In this document: in pieces, positions 1 to 6,488 of the stretch
Position numbering within the stretch: position 1 is the first letter of the stretch
Layout of the letters: each line of letters opens with the position of its first letter
Origin: Azospirillum oleiclasticum
GTDB lineage: Bacteria > Pseudomonadota > Alphaproteobacteria > Azospirillales > Azospirillaceae
Direction of reading: 5' to 3'
Assembly (NCBI RefSeq): GCF_013423485.1
Contig: NZ_JABFFR010000005.1
Span: forward strand, 1 to 64,000
DNA: 64,000 nucleotides
The notes under the pieces: model-generated
Told to the model about the DNA's origin: nothing
Database searches by the model: none
Seen by the model: the letters and a program-made list of their open reading frames with translations, nothing else
Made by a program: the position numbers and the translations under genes

Positions 1-269
1 TCCGAATGTGTCAAACCAGTTGGCGCGCTACACACGCCGTCGCCCACCGCCTCCACCTCGCCCGCCACCTCGTGCCCGAGGGTGAGGGGGGAGGTGACGA
101 CGAAATCGCCGGTGCGCGCGTGGCGGAAGTAATGCAGGTCGGACCCGCAGATGCCACCCGCCCGCATGCGCACGCGGACCATGCCGGGGGCGACATCGGG
201 CAGGCTCCGGCGGACCATGCGCAGGTCCTCCGGCCCGAACAGGGTGGCGGACAGGGCCTCGGCGGTCAT
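1..269 (-). CDS. Zinc-dependent alcohol dehydrogenase, L-idonate 5-dehydrogenase-like (N-terminal part only)
   Basis: This is the N-terminal ~89 residues of a medium-chain, zinc-dependent dehydrogenase, which would oxidise a polyol or sugar acid with NAD(P). It shows the catalytic-zinc motif GGICGSDLHYF followed by LGHEVAGEV, the pattern typical of L-idonate 5-dehydrogenases and sorbitol dehydrogenases. Its ATG overlaps the dctM stop as ATGA, so it is the last visible gene of the gntR-dctPQM operon and may act on the imported substrate. After the residues VGDGV the reading continues as CSAPTGLTHS rather than the usual glycine/aspartate-rich loop. Either the gene is broken near base 33 or the sequence changes at the window edge. 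Family assignment is firm; substrate is inferred. Confidence 0.72.
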   Translation of the reverse strand, partial: MTAEALSATLFGPEDLRMVRRSLPDVAPGMVRVRMRAGGICGSDLHYFRHARTGDFVVTSPLTLGHEVAGEVEAVGDGVCSAPTGLTHS

Positions 270-1672
270 CGGGTCATTCCCATGGTGTGCGGCAGCCACA
301 AGGTGATCTGCGGGATGAAGGTGATGGCGATCAGCGCGATGAACAGCGGCACCAGCCAGGGCAGGATCGCCATGGTCGTGCGCTCCACCGACAGCTTGGC
401 GACGCGGCTCAGCACGAACAGCACCATGCCCAGCGGCGGGTGCAGGAGCCCGATCATCAGGTTCAGCGTCAGGATCAGCCCGAAATGCAGCGGATCGATC
501 CCCAGCTTCAGCACGATCGGCAGCAGGATCGGCACCAGGATGGTGATGGCGGCGATGGTGTCTAGGAAGCAGCCGATGAACAGCACCAGCAGGTTGACCA
601 GGATCAGGAACACCCATTTGTTGTCGGTCACCGACAGGATCGCGGTGGACAGCATCTCCGCCGCCTGGCTGACGGTCAGCAGCCACGCGAAGACCGACGC
701 GGCGGTGACGATGAACAGCACCGACGCCGTCGTCTCGATCGTCTCGAAGCTGGCCTTGGCCAGCGTCTTCAGCGTCATGGTGCGGTAGCGGACCAGCCCC
801 AGGAACAGCGACCAGATGACGGCCGCCACCGCGGCCTCGGTCGGCGTGAACCAGCCCATGGTCATGCCGCCGATCAGGATGACCGGCGTCATCAGCGCCA
901 TCACGGCGGAGAAGTCGAAGTACCAGTCGAGCGCCACCAGCACCGCCAGCGCCACCAGCACAGCGATGTTGAGCGACAGCCCCATCCACATCATGGCGTA
1001 GACCGCCACGGGGAAGGCGAGCACGACCAGGATCTCCAGGGAGGCCTCGCCCAGCTGCATCCAGCTGAACGGCGAGTCGGAGCCCCAGCCGCGGCGGTGG
1101 GCGATGATGGCGACGGTCAGCATCATCAGGGCCGTCATCACGATGCCGGGCAGGATGCCGGCCAGGAACAGCGCGCCGATGGAGACGTTGGACATCATCC
1201 CGTAGATGACGAAGGGCAGCGACGGAGGGATGATCGGCCCCAGCGTGGCCGACGCCGCGGTGACGCCCACCGCCGCCTCCACCGGGTAGCCATGGTCCTT
1301 CATCGCCTTGATCTCGATGGTGCCGATGCCGGCCGCATCCGCCAGCGCGGTCCCCGACATGCCGGAGAAGATGACCGAGCCGATGATGTTCACCTGCGCC
1401 AGCCCGCCCCGCATCCAGCCGACCAGCGACACGGCGAAGGTGTAGATGCGTCCGGTGACCCCGGCGATGTTCATCAGGTTGCCGGCCAGGATGAAGAAGG
1501 GCACGGCGAGCAGCGGGAAGCTCTCCACACCGGCGATCATGCGCTGCGCGATGATCAGGTCGGGGGCGACGCCGTAGATCAGCATGTAGGCCACCGACGA
1601 GACCGCCAGCGACACCGCCACCGGAACGCCGAGGATCATGAGCCCGATGAAGGCTCCGAGAAGCAGCAGCAT
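266..1672 (-). CDS. dctM: TRAP transporter large permease DctM
   Basis: This is the large membrane subunit of a tripartite ATP-independent periplasmic transporter, which uses an ion gradient to drive uptake of a substrate delivered by DctP. At 468 residues it is longer than the usual ~425-430. It is hydrophobic throughout, starts with the typical LLGAFIGLMILGVPVAV segment and contains the family signature region GIIPPSLPFVIYG-like (GPIIPPSLPFVIYG here). The extra length sits in the middle (about residues 200-255), where an added hydrophobic stretch rich in V, A and L follows SPFSWMQLGEASLEI. It lies 3 bp after dctQ and overlaps the dehydrogenase by 4 bp, so translation is coupled. Confidence 0.95.
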   Translation of the reverse strand: MLLLLGAFIGLMILGVPVAVSLAVSSVAYMLIYGVAPDLIIAQRMIAGVESFPLLAVPFFILAGNLMNIAGVTGRIYTFAVSLVGWMRGGLAQVNIIGSVIFSGMSGTALADAAGIGTIEIKAMKDHGYPVEAAVGVTAASATLGPIIPPSLPFVIYGMMSNVSIGALFLAGILPGIVMTALMMLTVAIIAHRRGWGSDSPFSWMQLGEASLEILVVLAFPVAVYAMMWMGLSLNIAVLVALAVLVALDWYFDFSAVMALMTPVILIGGMTMGWFTPTEAAVAAVIWSLFLGLVRYRTMTLKTLAKASFETIETTASVLFIVTAASVFAWLLTVSQAAEMLSTAILSVTDNKWVFLILVNLLVLFIGCFLDTIAAITILVPILLPIVLKLGIDPLHFGLILTLNLMIGLLHPPLGMVLFVLSRVAKLSVERTTMAILPWLVPLFIALIAITFIPQITLWLPHTMGMTR

Positions 1673-1675
1673 GGG

Positions 1676-2251
1676 TCAGGCCTCCGCCTCGTCGAAGGCG
1701 TCGGGACGCTCCAGGACGGAGTAGCCGCGCCGCAGGTTCTGAACGAAGATCTGCACCGACCGCAGCGCCATCAGCACGAACGCCGCGAACACGGTGTAGA
1801 AGACCGGCCATTTCGGCAGATCCACCGTCACCATGCTCTCGTGCGACACGACCGCCGAATAGCGCCACATCAGTTGGGCGGCGTAGGCGAAGAAGACGAT
1901 GCGGATGACGTCCACCAGAAGCGACATCGGCCGCGCCACCGCCGGCGGCACCATGCGGTAGACCACGTCCACCTGGATGTGCCGCGAGATGCGCACGCAC
2001 ATGGCCGCACCCAGGAACACCACGCCGACCAGGCAGTAGACGGCGATCTCCTCGGTCCACGCCAGGCTGCTGTTGAGCACGTAGCGGGTGAAGAACTGGA
2101 GGAAGACGCAGATCGCCATGCACCAGAACAGGGCCAGCGTCACCCAGTCCTCGAAGGCGTAGCCGCTGAGGTCGACCGGCTTCTCCTCCTCCTCGAAGGC
2201 GTGCGCGATCTCCTCCGCGACGGCGGAGGGATGGACGATGGGATGATTCAC
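1676..2251 (-). CDS. dctQ: TRAP transporter small permease DctQ
   Basis: This is the small membrane subunit of the TRAP transporter, which bridges DctP and DctM. The 191-residue protein has a hydrophilic N-terminus (~35 residues, Glu-rich) and four predicted membrane segments, beginning with DWVTLALFWCMAICVFLQFF and including the YCLVGVVFLGAAMCVR segment typical of the family. It sits between dctP and dctM in the same direction; the dctP-dctQ gap of ~174 bp carries a strong inverted repeat, while the gap to dctM is only 3 bp. Confidence 0.93.
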   Translation of the reverse strand: MNHPIVHPSAVAEEIAHAFEEEEKPVDLSGYAFEDWVTLALFWCMAICVFLQFFTRYVLNSSLAWTEEIAVYCLVGVVFLGAAMCVRISRHIQVDVVYRMVPPAVARPMSLLVDVIRIVFFAYAAQLMWRYSAVVSHESMVTVDLPKWPVFYTVFAAFVLMALRSVQIFVQNLRRGYSVLERPDAFDEAEA

Positions 2252-2323
2252 GGCGCGGATTACCCTGGCTGATGGATGGTGGAGGGCTTATGGGGAGGCC
2301 GCGGCGCCAGCCCCCCTCCCGGC

Positions 2324-2380
2324 CTCCCCCCGCGTCGCAGGGGGAGGAGCGATTCCCCTCCCCTGCGACGCGGGGGAGAG
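2324..2380. repeat. GC-rich inverted repeat between dctP and dctQ
   Basis: A perfect 17-base stem (CCCCCGCGTCGCAGGGG at 2327-2343 and its complement at 2360-2376) encloses a 16-base loop, with further partial pairing on both sides. It has no U-tract on either strand, so it is more like a dispersed intergenic palindrome or an mRNA-stabilising processing hairpin that sets different DctP and DctQM levels than a terminator. A related CCCTCTCCCG-type element occurs at 30198-30338. Confidence 0.7.
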
Positions 2381-2425
2381 TGGCGCCGCAGGCGCCGGGT
2401 GGGGGCGATGCGCCGCCGCGTCGGC

Positions 2426-3400
2426 TCACTTCACCGCGCGGATGCGGTCGTAGTCGGCCCGGCGGTACTTGAAGTCCTCCATCGGCACCTTGGCCAGCAC
2501 GGTCTTCTCGAAGTCGGCCTTGTCCACCTCGGTCACCGAGATGCCCTTGTCCTTGAAGGTCTGGACCAATGCCGCCTCACGCTCCTGGATGATCTTGGTG
2601 GCGCGGGTGGCGGCTTCCTGGAAGACCTCGGTGAAGAGGGCCTTGTCGGCGTCCGACAGCTTGCTCCACACGCCCCCGGCCACGACCGTGTTGAGGTGGT
2701 CGACAATGTGGCCGGTCAGCACGATGTGCTTCTGCACCTCGTAGAATTTCTTGGCCTCGATGGTGGTCAGCGGGTTCTCCTGGGCTTCGACCGTGCCGTT
2801 CTGGAGCGCCAGATAGACCTCGGCGAAGGCGATCGGCGAGGTGTTGGCGCCGCAGGCGCGCGGCATGGCGAGGTACGCCGGCACGTCCGGCACGCGGATC
2901 TTCAGGCCCTGCATGTCCGCGCACTTGGCGATCGGCTTGTTCGATGTGGTGTGCCGCACGCCGTAGTAAGTCACCGCGGCGATGTGGTTGCCCGACGCCT
3001 TCTCGTAGCCGGCCGTCAGCTCCTTGAACACGTCGCTCTTGGTGTAGGCGAGCAGGTGGTCGGGGTTGCGGAAGATGTAGGGGTAATAGGTCACGCCGAT
3101 CGGCGGGAAGGCGCGCGAGGCGAAGCTCGAGCCGGAGATGATGATGTCGACCGCGCCCAGCGACAGCCCCTGGTTCAGGTCGTTCTCCTTGCCGAGCTGC
3201 GAGGCCGGGAAGACCGTGATCTGGTAGCGGTTGTTGGTGCGCTTGGCGATCTCTTCCGCGGCCCAGACGGACTCGGTGTGGAACGGCTCCGACGTCTCGT
3301 AGACGTGGCCCCAGCGCAGCTTGGTCTGGGCGTTGGCGGAGGGGGCCGCCAGCGCGATGCCGGCGACGACGCCGAGGATGGTTGCGGAGAGCTTGAGCAT
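2426..3400 (-). CDS. dctP: TRAP transporter solute-binding protein DctP
   Basis: This periplasmic binding protein captures the substrate for the DctQM permease downstream. It has 324 residues with a clear Sec signal peptide (MLKLSATILGVVAGIALAA, cleavage near residue 24 after ANA). The mature part begins QTKLRWGHVYETSEPF and contains the conserved GLKIRVPD segment, whose Arg normally binds a substrate carboxylate, and NPLTTIEAKKFYEVQKHI. The ATG chosen is preceded by AGGAGGACAACC, a strong ribosome binding site; longer readings have none. Because the operon ends with an idonate-type dehydrogenase, a sugar acid is a reasonable but unproven substrate. Confidence 0.95.
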   Translation of the reverse strand: MLKLSATILGVVAGIALAAPSANAQTKLRWGHVYETSEPFHTESVWAAEEIAKRTNNRYQITVFPASQLGKENDLNQGLSLGAVDIIISGSSFASRAFPPIGVTYYPYIFRNPDHLLAYTKSDVFKELTAGYEKASGNHIAAVTYYGVRHTTSNKPIAKCADMQGLKIRVPDVPAYLAMPRACGANTSPIAFAEVYLALQNGTVEAQENPLTTIEAKKFYEVQKHIVLTGHIVDHLNTVVAGGVWSKLSDADKALFTEVFQEAATRATKIIQEREAALVQTFKDKGISVTEVDKADFEKTVLAKVPMEDFKYRRADYDRIRAVK

Positions 3401-3449
3401 TGGTGGTTGTCCTCCCTGGATTGAAACGCGTCCTGCGGCCGCCACCCGG

Positions 3450-4196
3450 TCAGGGTGGGGCGGTCCCCGGCCCGTCCTCGGCCGCGGTTCCGCCATCCTC
3501 GCCGAACTCCTTGGAAAAGCGCCGCTGCGACTGCTGCAGGTGGTGCTGCATCGCGGCGCGCGCGCGCGCCGGATCGCGGGCGACGATGGCGTCGCGCACG
3601 ACCCTGTGCTCCTCGATGGCCGCCCTCCAGGACTCCTCGTTCTCGAAGTAGGAGGCCAGGCGGCGGAAATAGGGGTTGACCCGCTGGTCGAACAGCTCGC
3701 CGACGAACCGCACGAGCACGGCGTTGTCGAGGATCGCCGCGACGGTCGTGTGGAATTCGCGGTCCAGCGCCACCGTCTCCTGCGACGGCAGCCCGCCGGC
3801 GGTCATGCGGGCGATCACGTCGTCCAGCGCCTCGATGTCGGCCGGGGTGACCAGCGTCGCCGCCTCCGCCGCCACGGCACCCTCCACGAACTCCCGCGCG
3901 CGCAGCAGCTCGATGGGTCCCTCGACGGGCTGGAGCGTGTGCAGCGCCGCGACCGGGGCCGTCGGCGCCTCGGTCACATAGATGCCGGAGCCGACGCGGA
4001 TGCGCACGCGCCCCTCCACCTCCAACGCGATCAGCGCCTCGCGCACCGTCGGGCGCGAGATGCCCAGCCGCTCCGCCAGCTCGCGCTCCGTCGGCAGCCG
4101 CCCGCCGGCCGGAAAGTCGCCATTGTCGATCAGTTCGCGCAGATGGTCGGCGACCTGTCGGTAGAGGCGGCGCGGTTCGATGGCCCGGATCGGCAC
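3450..4196 (-). CDS. GntR-family (FadR/FCD subfamily) transcriptional regulator
   Basis: This DNA-binding regulator probably represses the TRAP operon that it heads and is released by the substrate or a metabolite of it. Residues ~10-75 form the GntR winged helix (LPTERELAERLGISRPTVREAL, then RIRVGSGIYV), and residues ~85-230 form the FCD ligand domain, with the metal-binding pattern DREFH, EEHRVVRDAI and QHHLQQS. It is first in the operon, 49 bp before dctP. The palindrome TTGGTCTGACCAA lies 52 bp upstream of its start, which suggests autoregulation together with dctPQM. The C-terminus is acidic and proline-rich. Confidence 0.93.
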   Translation of the reverse strand: MPIRAIEPRRLYRQVADHLRELIDNGDFPAGGRLPTERELAERLGISRPTVREALIALEVEGRVRIRVGSGIYVTEAPTAPVAALHTLQPVEGPIELLRAREFVEGAVAAEAATLVTPADIEALDDVIARMTAGGLPSQETVALDREFHTTVAAILDNAVLVRFVGELFDQRVNPYFRRLASYFENEESWRAAIEEHRVVRDAIVARDPARARAAMQHHLQQSQRRFSKEFGEDGGTAAEDGPGTAPP

Positions 4197-4240
4197 GGCG
4201 TTTCACCCGGTTCTGCCGCCGGGACACGCTGCGCCCCGCA

Positions 4241-4267
4241 CGGACATTTGGTCTGACCAATTGTCCG
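4241..4267. promoter_or_regulatory. Operator dyad for the GntR/FadR-type regulator
   Basis: A 27-base near-palindrome has the core TTGGTCTGACCAA (perfect inverted repeat around a single T) flanked by CGGACA and TGTCCG half sites. Only one base pair of the extended dyad fails to match. The TGGTC-N-GACCA core is the classic FadR/GntR subfamily operator. It lies 45 bp upstream of the regulator start. A TTGACA hexamer on the minus strand at 4292-4297 could be the -35 element, which would place the dyad downstream of -10, where binding would block transcription. Confidence 0.8.
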
Positions 4268-4326
4268 TACCGTGATCCTTTGTGGGCGTGCTGTCAAGGG
4301 GATGGGCGCCCCATCGCCGCCAATGA

Positions 4327-4358
4327 ACAAGGCCCTCCCGCGGAGGGGAGGGCCTTGT
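4327..4358 (-). terminator. Rho-independent-type terminator of the TakP-like gene
   Basis: A perfect 13-base stem (ACAAGGCCCTCCC and its complement) around a 6-base loop lies 20 bp after the stop of the minus-strand TRAP binding-protein gene. On that strand the stem ends in a short TTGTTC run, so the U-tract is weak. It separates this gene from the GntR operon promoter. Confidence 0.7.
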
Positions 4359-4377
4359 GTCTCGCGAACAGGTCCGG

Positions 4378-5481
4378 TCAGCGTTTCTGCGCGCCGACCG
4401 AGCTCACGAACCCATCGAAGGGCAGCTCCGCCACGCGGAACCACAGGCGGGTGTCGTCGAGGAAGGGGCGCCAGCTCTCGTAGACGGTCTTGAAGCGCGG
4501 GTTGCTGGCGGACAGCTCGTCGTACAGCTCCATGGCGGCCTTGTGGCCGGCCTCCAGGACGTCGCGCGGGAAGGGCCGCAGCACGGCACCCCGGCCGATC
4601 AGGCGCTTCAGCGCCTTGGCGTTCTCCGCGTCGTAGCGGGCGAGCATGGCGCCGTTGGCCTCGGCGCAGGCGGCTTCCAGCGCCGCCTTGTAGGGCTTGG
4701 GCAGGGCCTCGTGCGCGTCCATGTTGACGTAGAGCGACACCTGCGGGCCGCCCTCCCACCAGCCGGGGTAGTAGTAGTTCTTGGCGACCTGCACGAAGCC
4801 CAGCTTCTCGTCGTCGTAGGGGCCGACGAACTCGGTGGCGTCGATGGTGCCCTTCTCCAGCGCCGGGTACACATCGCTTCCGGCGATCTGCGTCGGGGTC
4901 ACGCCCAGCTTCGCCATCACCTGCCCGGCAATGCCGGCGATGCGCATCTTCAGGCCGGACAGGTCCTGGAGGCTGCGGATCTCCTTGCGGAACCAGCCGC
5001 CCATCTGGGCACCCGTGTTGCCGGCCTGGAACTGGACGATGTTGTACTGCTTGAACAGCTCGCGCATCACCTCGCGCCCGCCGCCATACTGGAACCAGGC
5101 GTTCTGCTGGCGGGCGTTGGGGCCGAAGGGGATGGCGGTGTCGAAAGCCAGCGTCGGGTCCTTGCCAACGTAATAGTAGCCGCAGGTGTGGCCGCACTCG
5201 ACGGTGCCCTTCTGCACCGCGTCCATCACCTGCAGGCCGGGGACGATTTCGCCGGACGCGTGCACCCGGATCTGGAACTTGTCCTCGGTGATCTCGGCGA
5301 CGCGGCGCGCGATCAGTTCGGAGGTGCCGAACAGGATGTCGGTGCTCTTCGGAAAGCTGGAGGCCAGTCGCCAGCTCACGGCCGGCCGCTCCTGCGCTAT
5401 GGCGGGGGCGGCGATGGCCGATCCGGCCACGCCGCCCGCGGCGCCGGCCAGGAATGCACGTCTTTTCACGATCTTCTCCAC
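4378..5481 (-). CDS. Orphan TRAP solute-binding protein, TakP (alpha-keto acid-binding)-like
   Basis: This 367-residue periplasmic binding protein of the DctP superfamily carries a twin-arginine-like leader (KRRAFLAGAAGG, then SAIAAPAIAQ). The mature protein begins ERPAVSWRLASSFPKSTDI and contains GYYYVGKDPTLAF and WWEGGPQVSLYVN, features of the TakP/2-oxoacid-binding branch. No dctQ or dctM is adjacent and a terminator follows, so it either serves a permease elsewhere or has a sensing role. The divergent neighbour across a 182-bp gap is the DUF3750-like gene. A substrate with a 2-oxo acid group is an inference from family resemblance. Confidence 0.88.
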   Translation of the reverse strand: MEKIVKRRAFLAGAAGGVAGSAIAAPAIAQERPAVSWRLASSFPKSTDILFGTSELIARRVAEITEDKFQIRVHASGEIVPGLQVMDAVQKGTVECGHTCGYYYVGKDPTLAFDTAIPFGPNARQQNAWFQYGGGREVMRELFKQYNIVQFQAGNTGAQMGGWFRKEIRSLQDLSGLKMRIAGIAGQVMAKLGVTPTQIAGSDVYPALEKGTIDATEFVGPYDDEKLGFVQVAKNYYYPGWWEGGPQVSLYVNMDAHEALPKPYKAALEAACAEANGAMLARYDAENAKALKRLIGRGAVLRPFPRDVLEAGHKAAMELYDELSASNPRFKTVYESWRPFLDDTRLWFRVAELPFDGFVSSVGAQKR

Positions 5482-5663
5482 GGACTGCTCTGGCGCGAGG
5501 AAAGATTGCGAAAGCCCGCGGCGTCAAACCGCAACCGGACAACCCAGCCATGCCGCGCTGCGAAACGTCGCACCGGAGGGGTGGGGGTTCCGCCATCCCG
5601 ACACCAGATAGGACGGGCATCTTTGTGCGATCCGCCCCCAAGGATCGCGGGAGTGTGGAGCCG

Positions 5664-6431
5664 ATGGTCGTCCGCATTGTGCTGGGTACGCTGCTCATCC
5701 TGTCGCTGCTTCTGGCCGGACCGGGCTGGGTGATCGCGTCCGGCCAGGTGGACCTGCGCGCCCGCTGGGCCGGGGCGGACCGCAGTCCGGCCGGGCTGGC
5801 CCCCGATCCCGCCAGCACGCCGGAAGCGGTGGTGCAGGTCTACGCCGCCCGCGCGCTGGCTTGGCGCGGCGCCTTCGGCGTCCACCCCTGGGTGGCGGTT
5901 AAGGAGCGCGGGGCCGAGCGCTTCACCGTCTACGAGGTGATCGGCTGGCGGGTCTACCGCGGCTCCAGCGGGGTGGTGGTCAGCGCCCGGGATCCCGACG
6001 GCCGCTGGTTCGGCACCGCCCCCACCGTGATCGCCGAGCTGCGCGGCGCGGAGGCGGAGGCCGCCATCCCCAAGATCGCCGCGGCGGCGGAGCGCTATCC
6101 CTACGCCGACCAGTACCGGGTGTGGCCGGGGCCGAACAGCAACACGTTCCTCGCCTGGATCGGGCGCGAGGTGCCGGAACTCCGCCTCGACCTGCCGCCC
6201 ACCGCTCTGGGCAAGGACTATCTCGGCGCCATGCCGATCGCCCGCGTCCCCAGCGGCACCGGCTGGCAAGTCAGCCTGTTCGGCCTGTTCGGCGTGCTGG
6301 TGGCGCTGGAGGAGGGGGTGGAGGTCAACCTGCTCGGCATGACCTTCGGCTTCGACCCGCTGGACGGCGCCCTGAAGCTGCCCGGCGTCGGACGGGTGGG
6401 GCTGTGGTCGGCGGAGGCGAAGGAGCGGTGA
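5664..6431 (+). CDS. DUF3750-like protein with N-terminal membrane anchor
   Basis: This 255-residue protein of unknown function starts with a hydrophobic segment (VRIVLGTLLILSLLLAGPGW) that is a signal or anchor, so the rest is periplasmic. The body contains HPWVAVKERGAERFTVYEVIGW and WPGPNSNTFLAWIGREVPEL, which match my recollection of the DUF3750 family. The residues GPNSNTF plus conserved H, N and W suggest a papain-like or amidase-like fold, but that is speculation. The ATG chosen has GGAG eight bases upstream. It lies 57 bp before the caspase-like gene on the same strand and may be cotranscribed with it. Confidence 0.75.
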   Translation: MVVRIVLGTLLILSLLLAGPGWVIASGQVDLRARWAGADRSPAGLAPDPASTPEAVVQVYAARALAWRGAFGVHPWVAVKERGAERFTVYEVIGWRVYRGSSGVVVSARDPDGRWFGTAPTVIAELRGAEAEAAIPKIAAAAERYPYADQYRVWPGPNSNTFLAWIGREVPELRLDLPPTALGKDYLGAMPIARVPSGTGWQVSLFGLFGVLVALEEGVEVNLLGMTFGFDPLDGALKLPGVGRVGLWSAEAKER

Positions 6432-6488
6432 CGATCCTTTGAGCACCCGCTACCATCGGTTCCGGTTCCTCCAGCCGTGGCGGTACGT

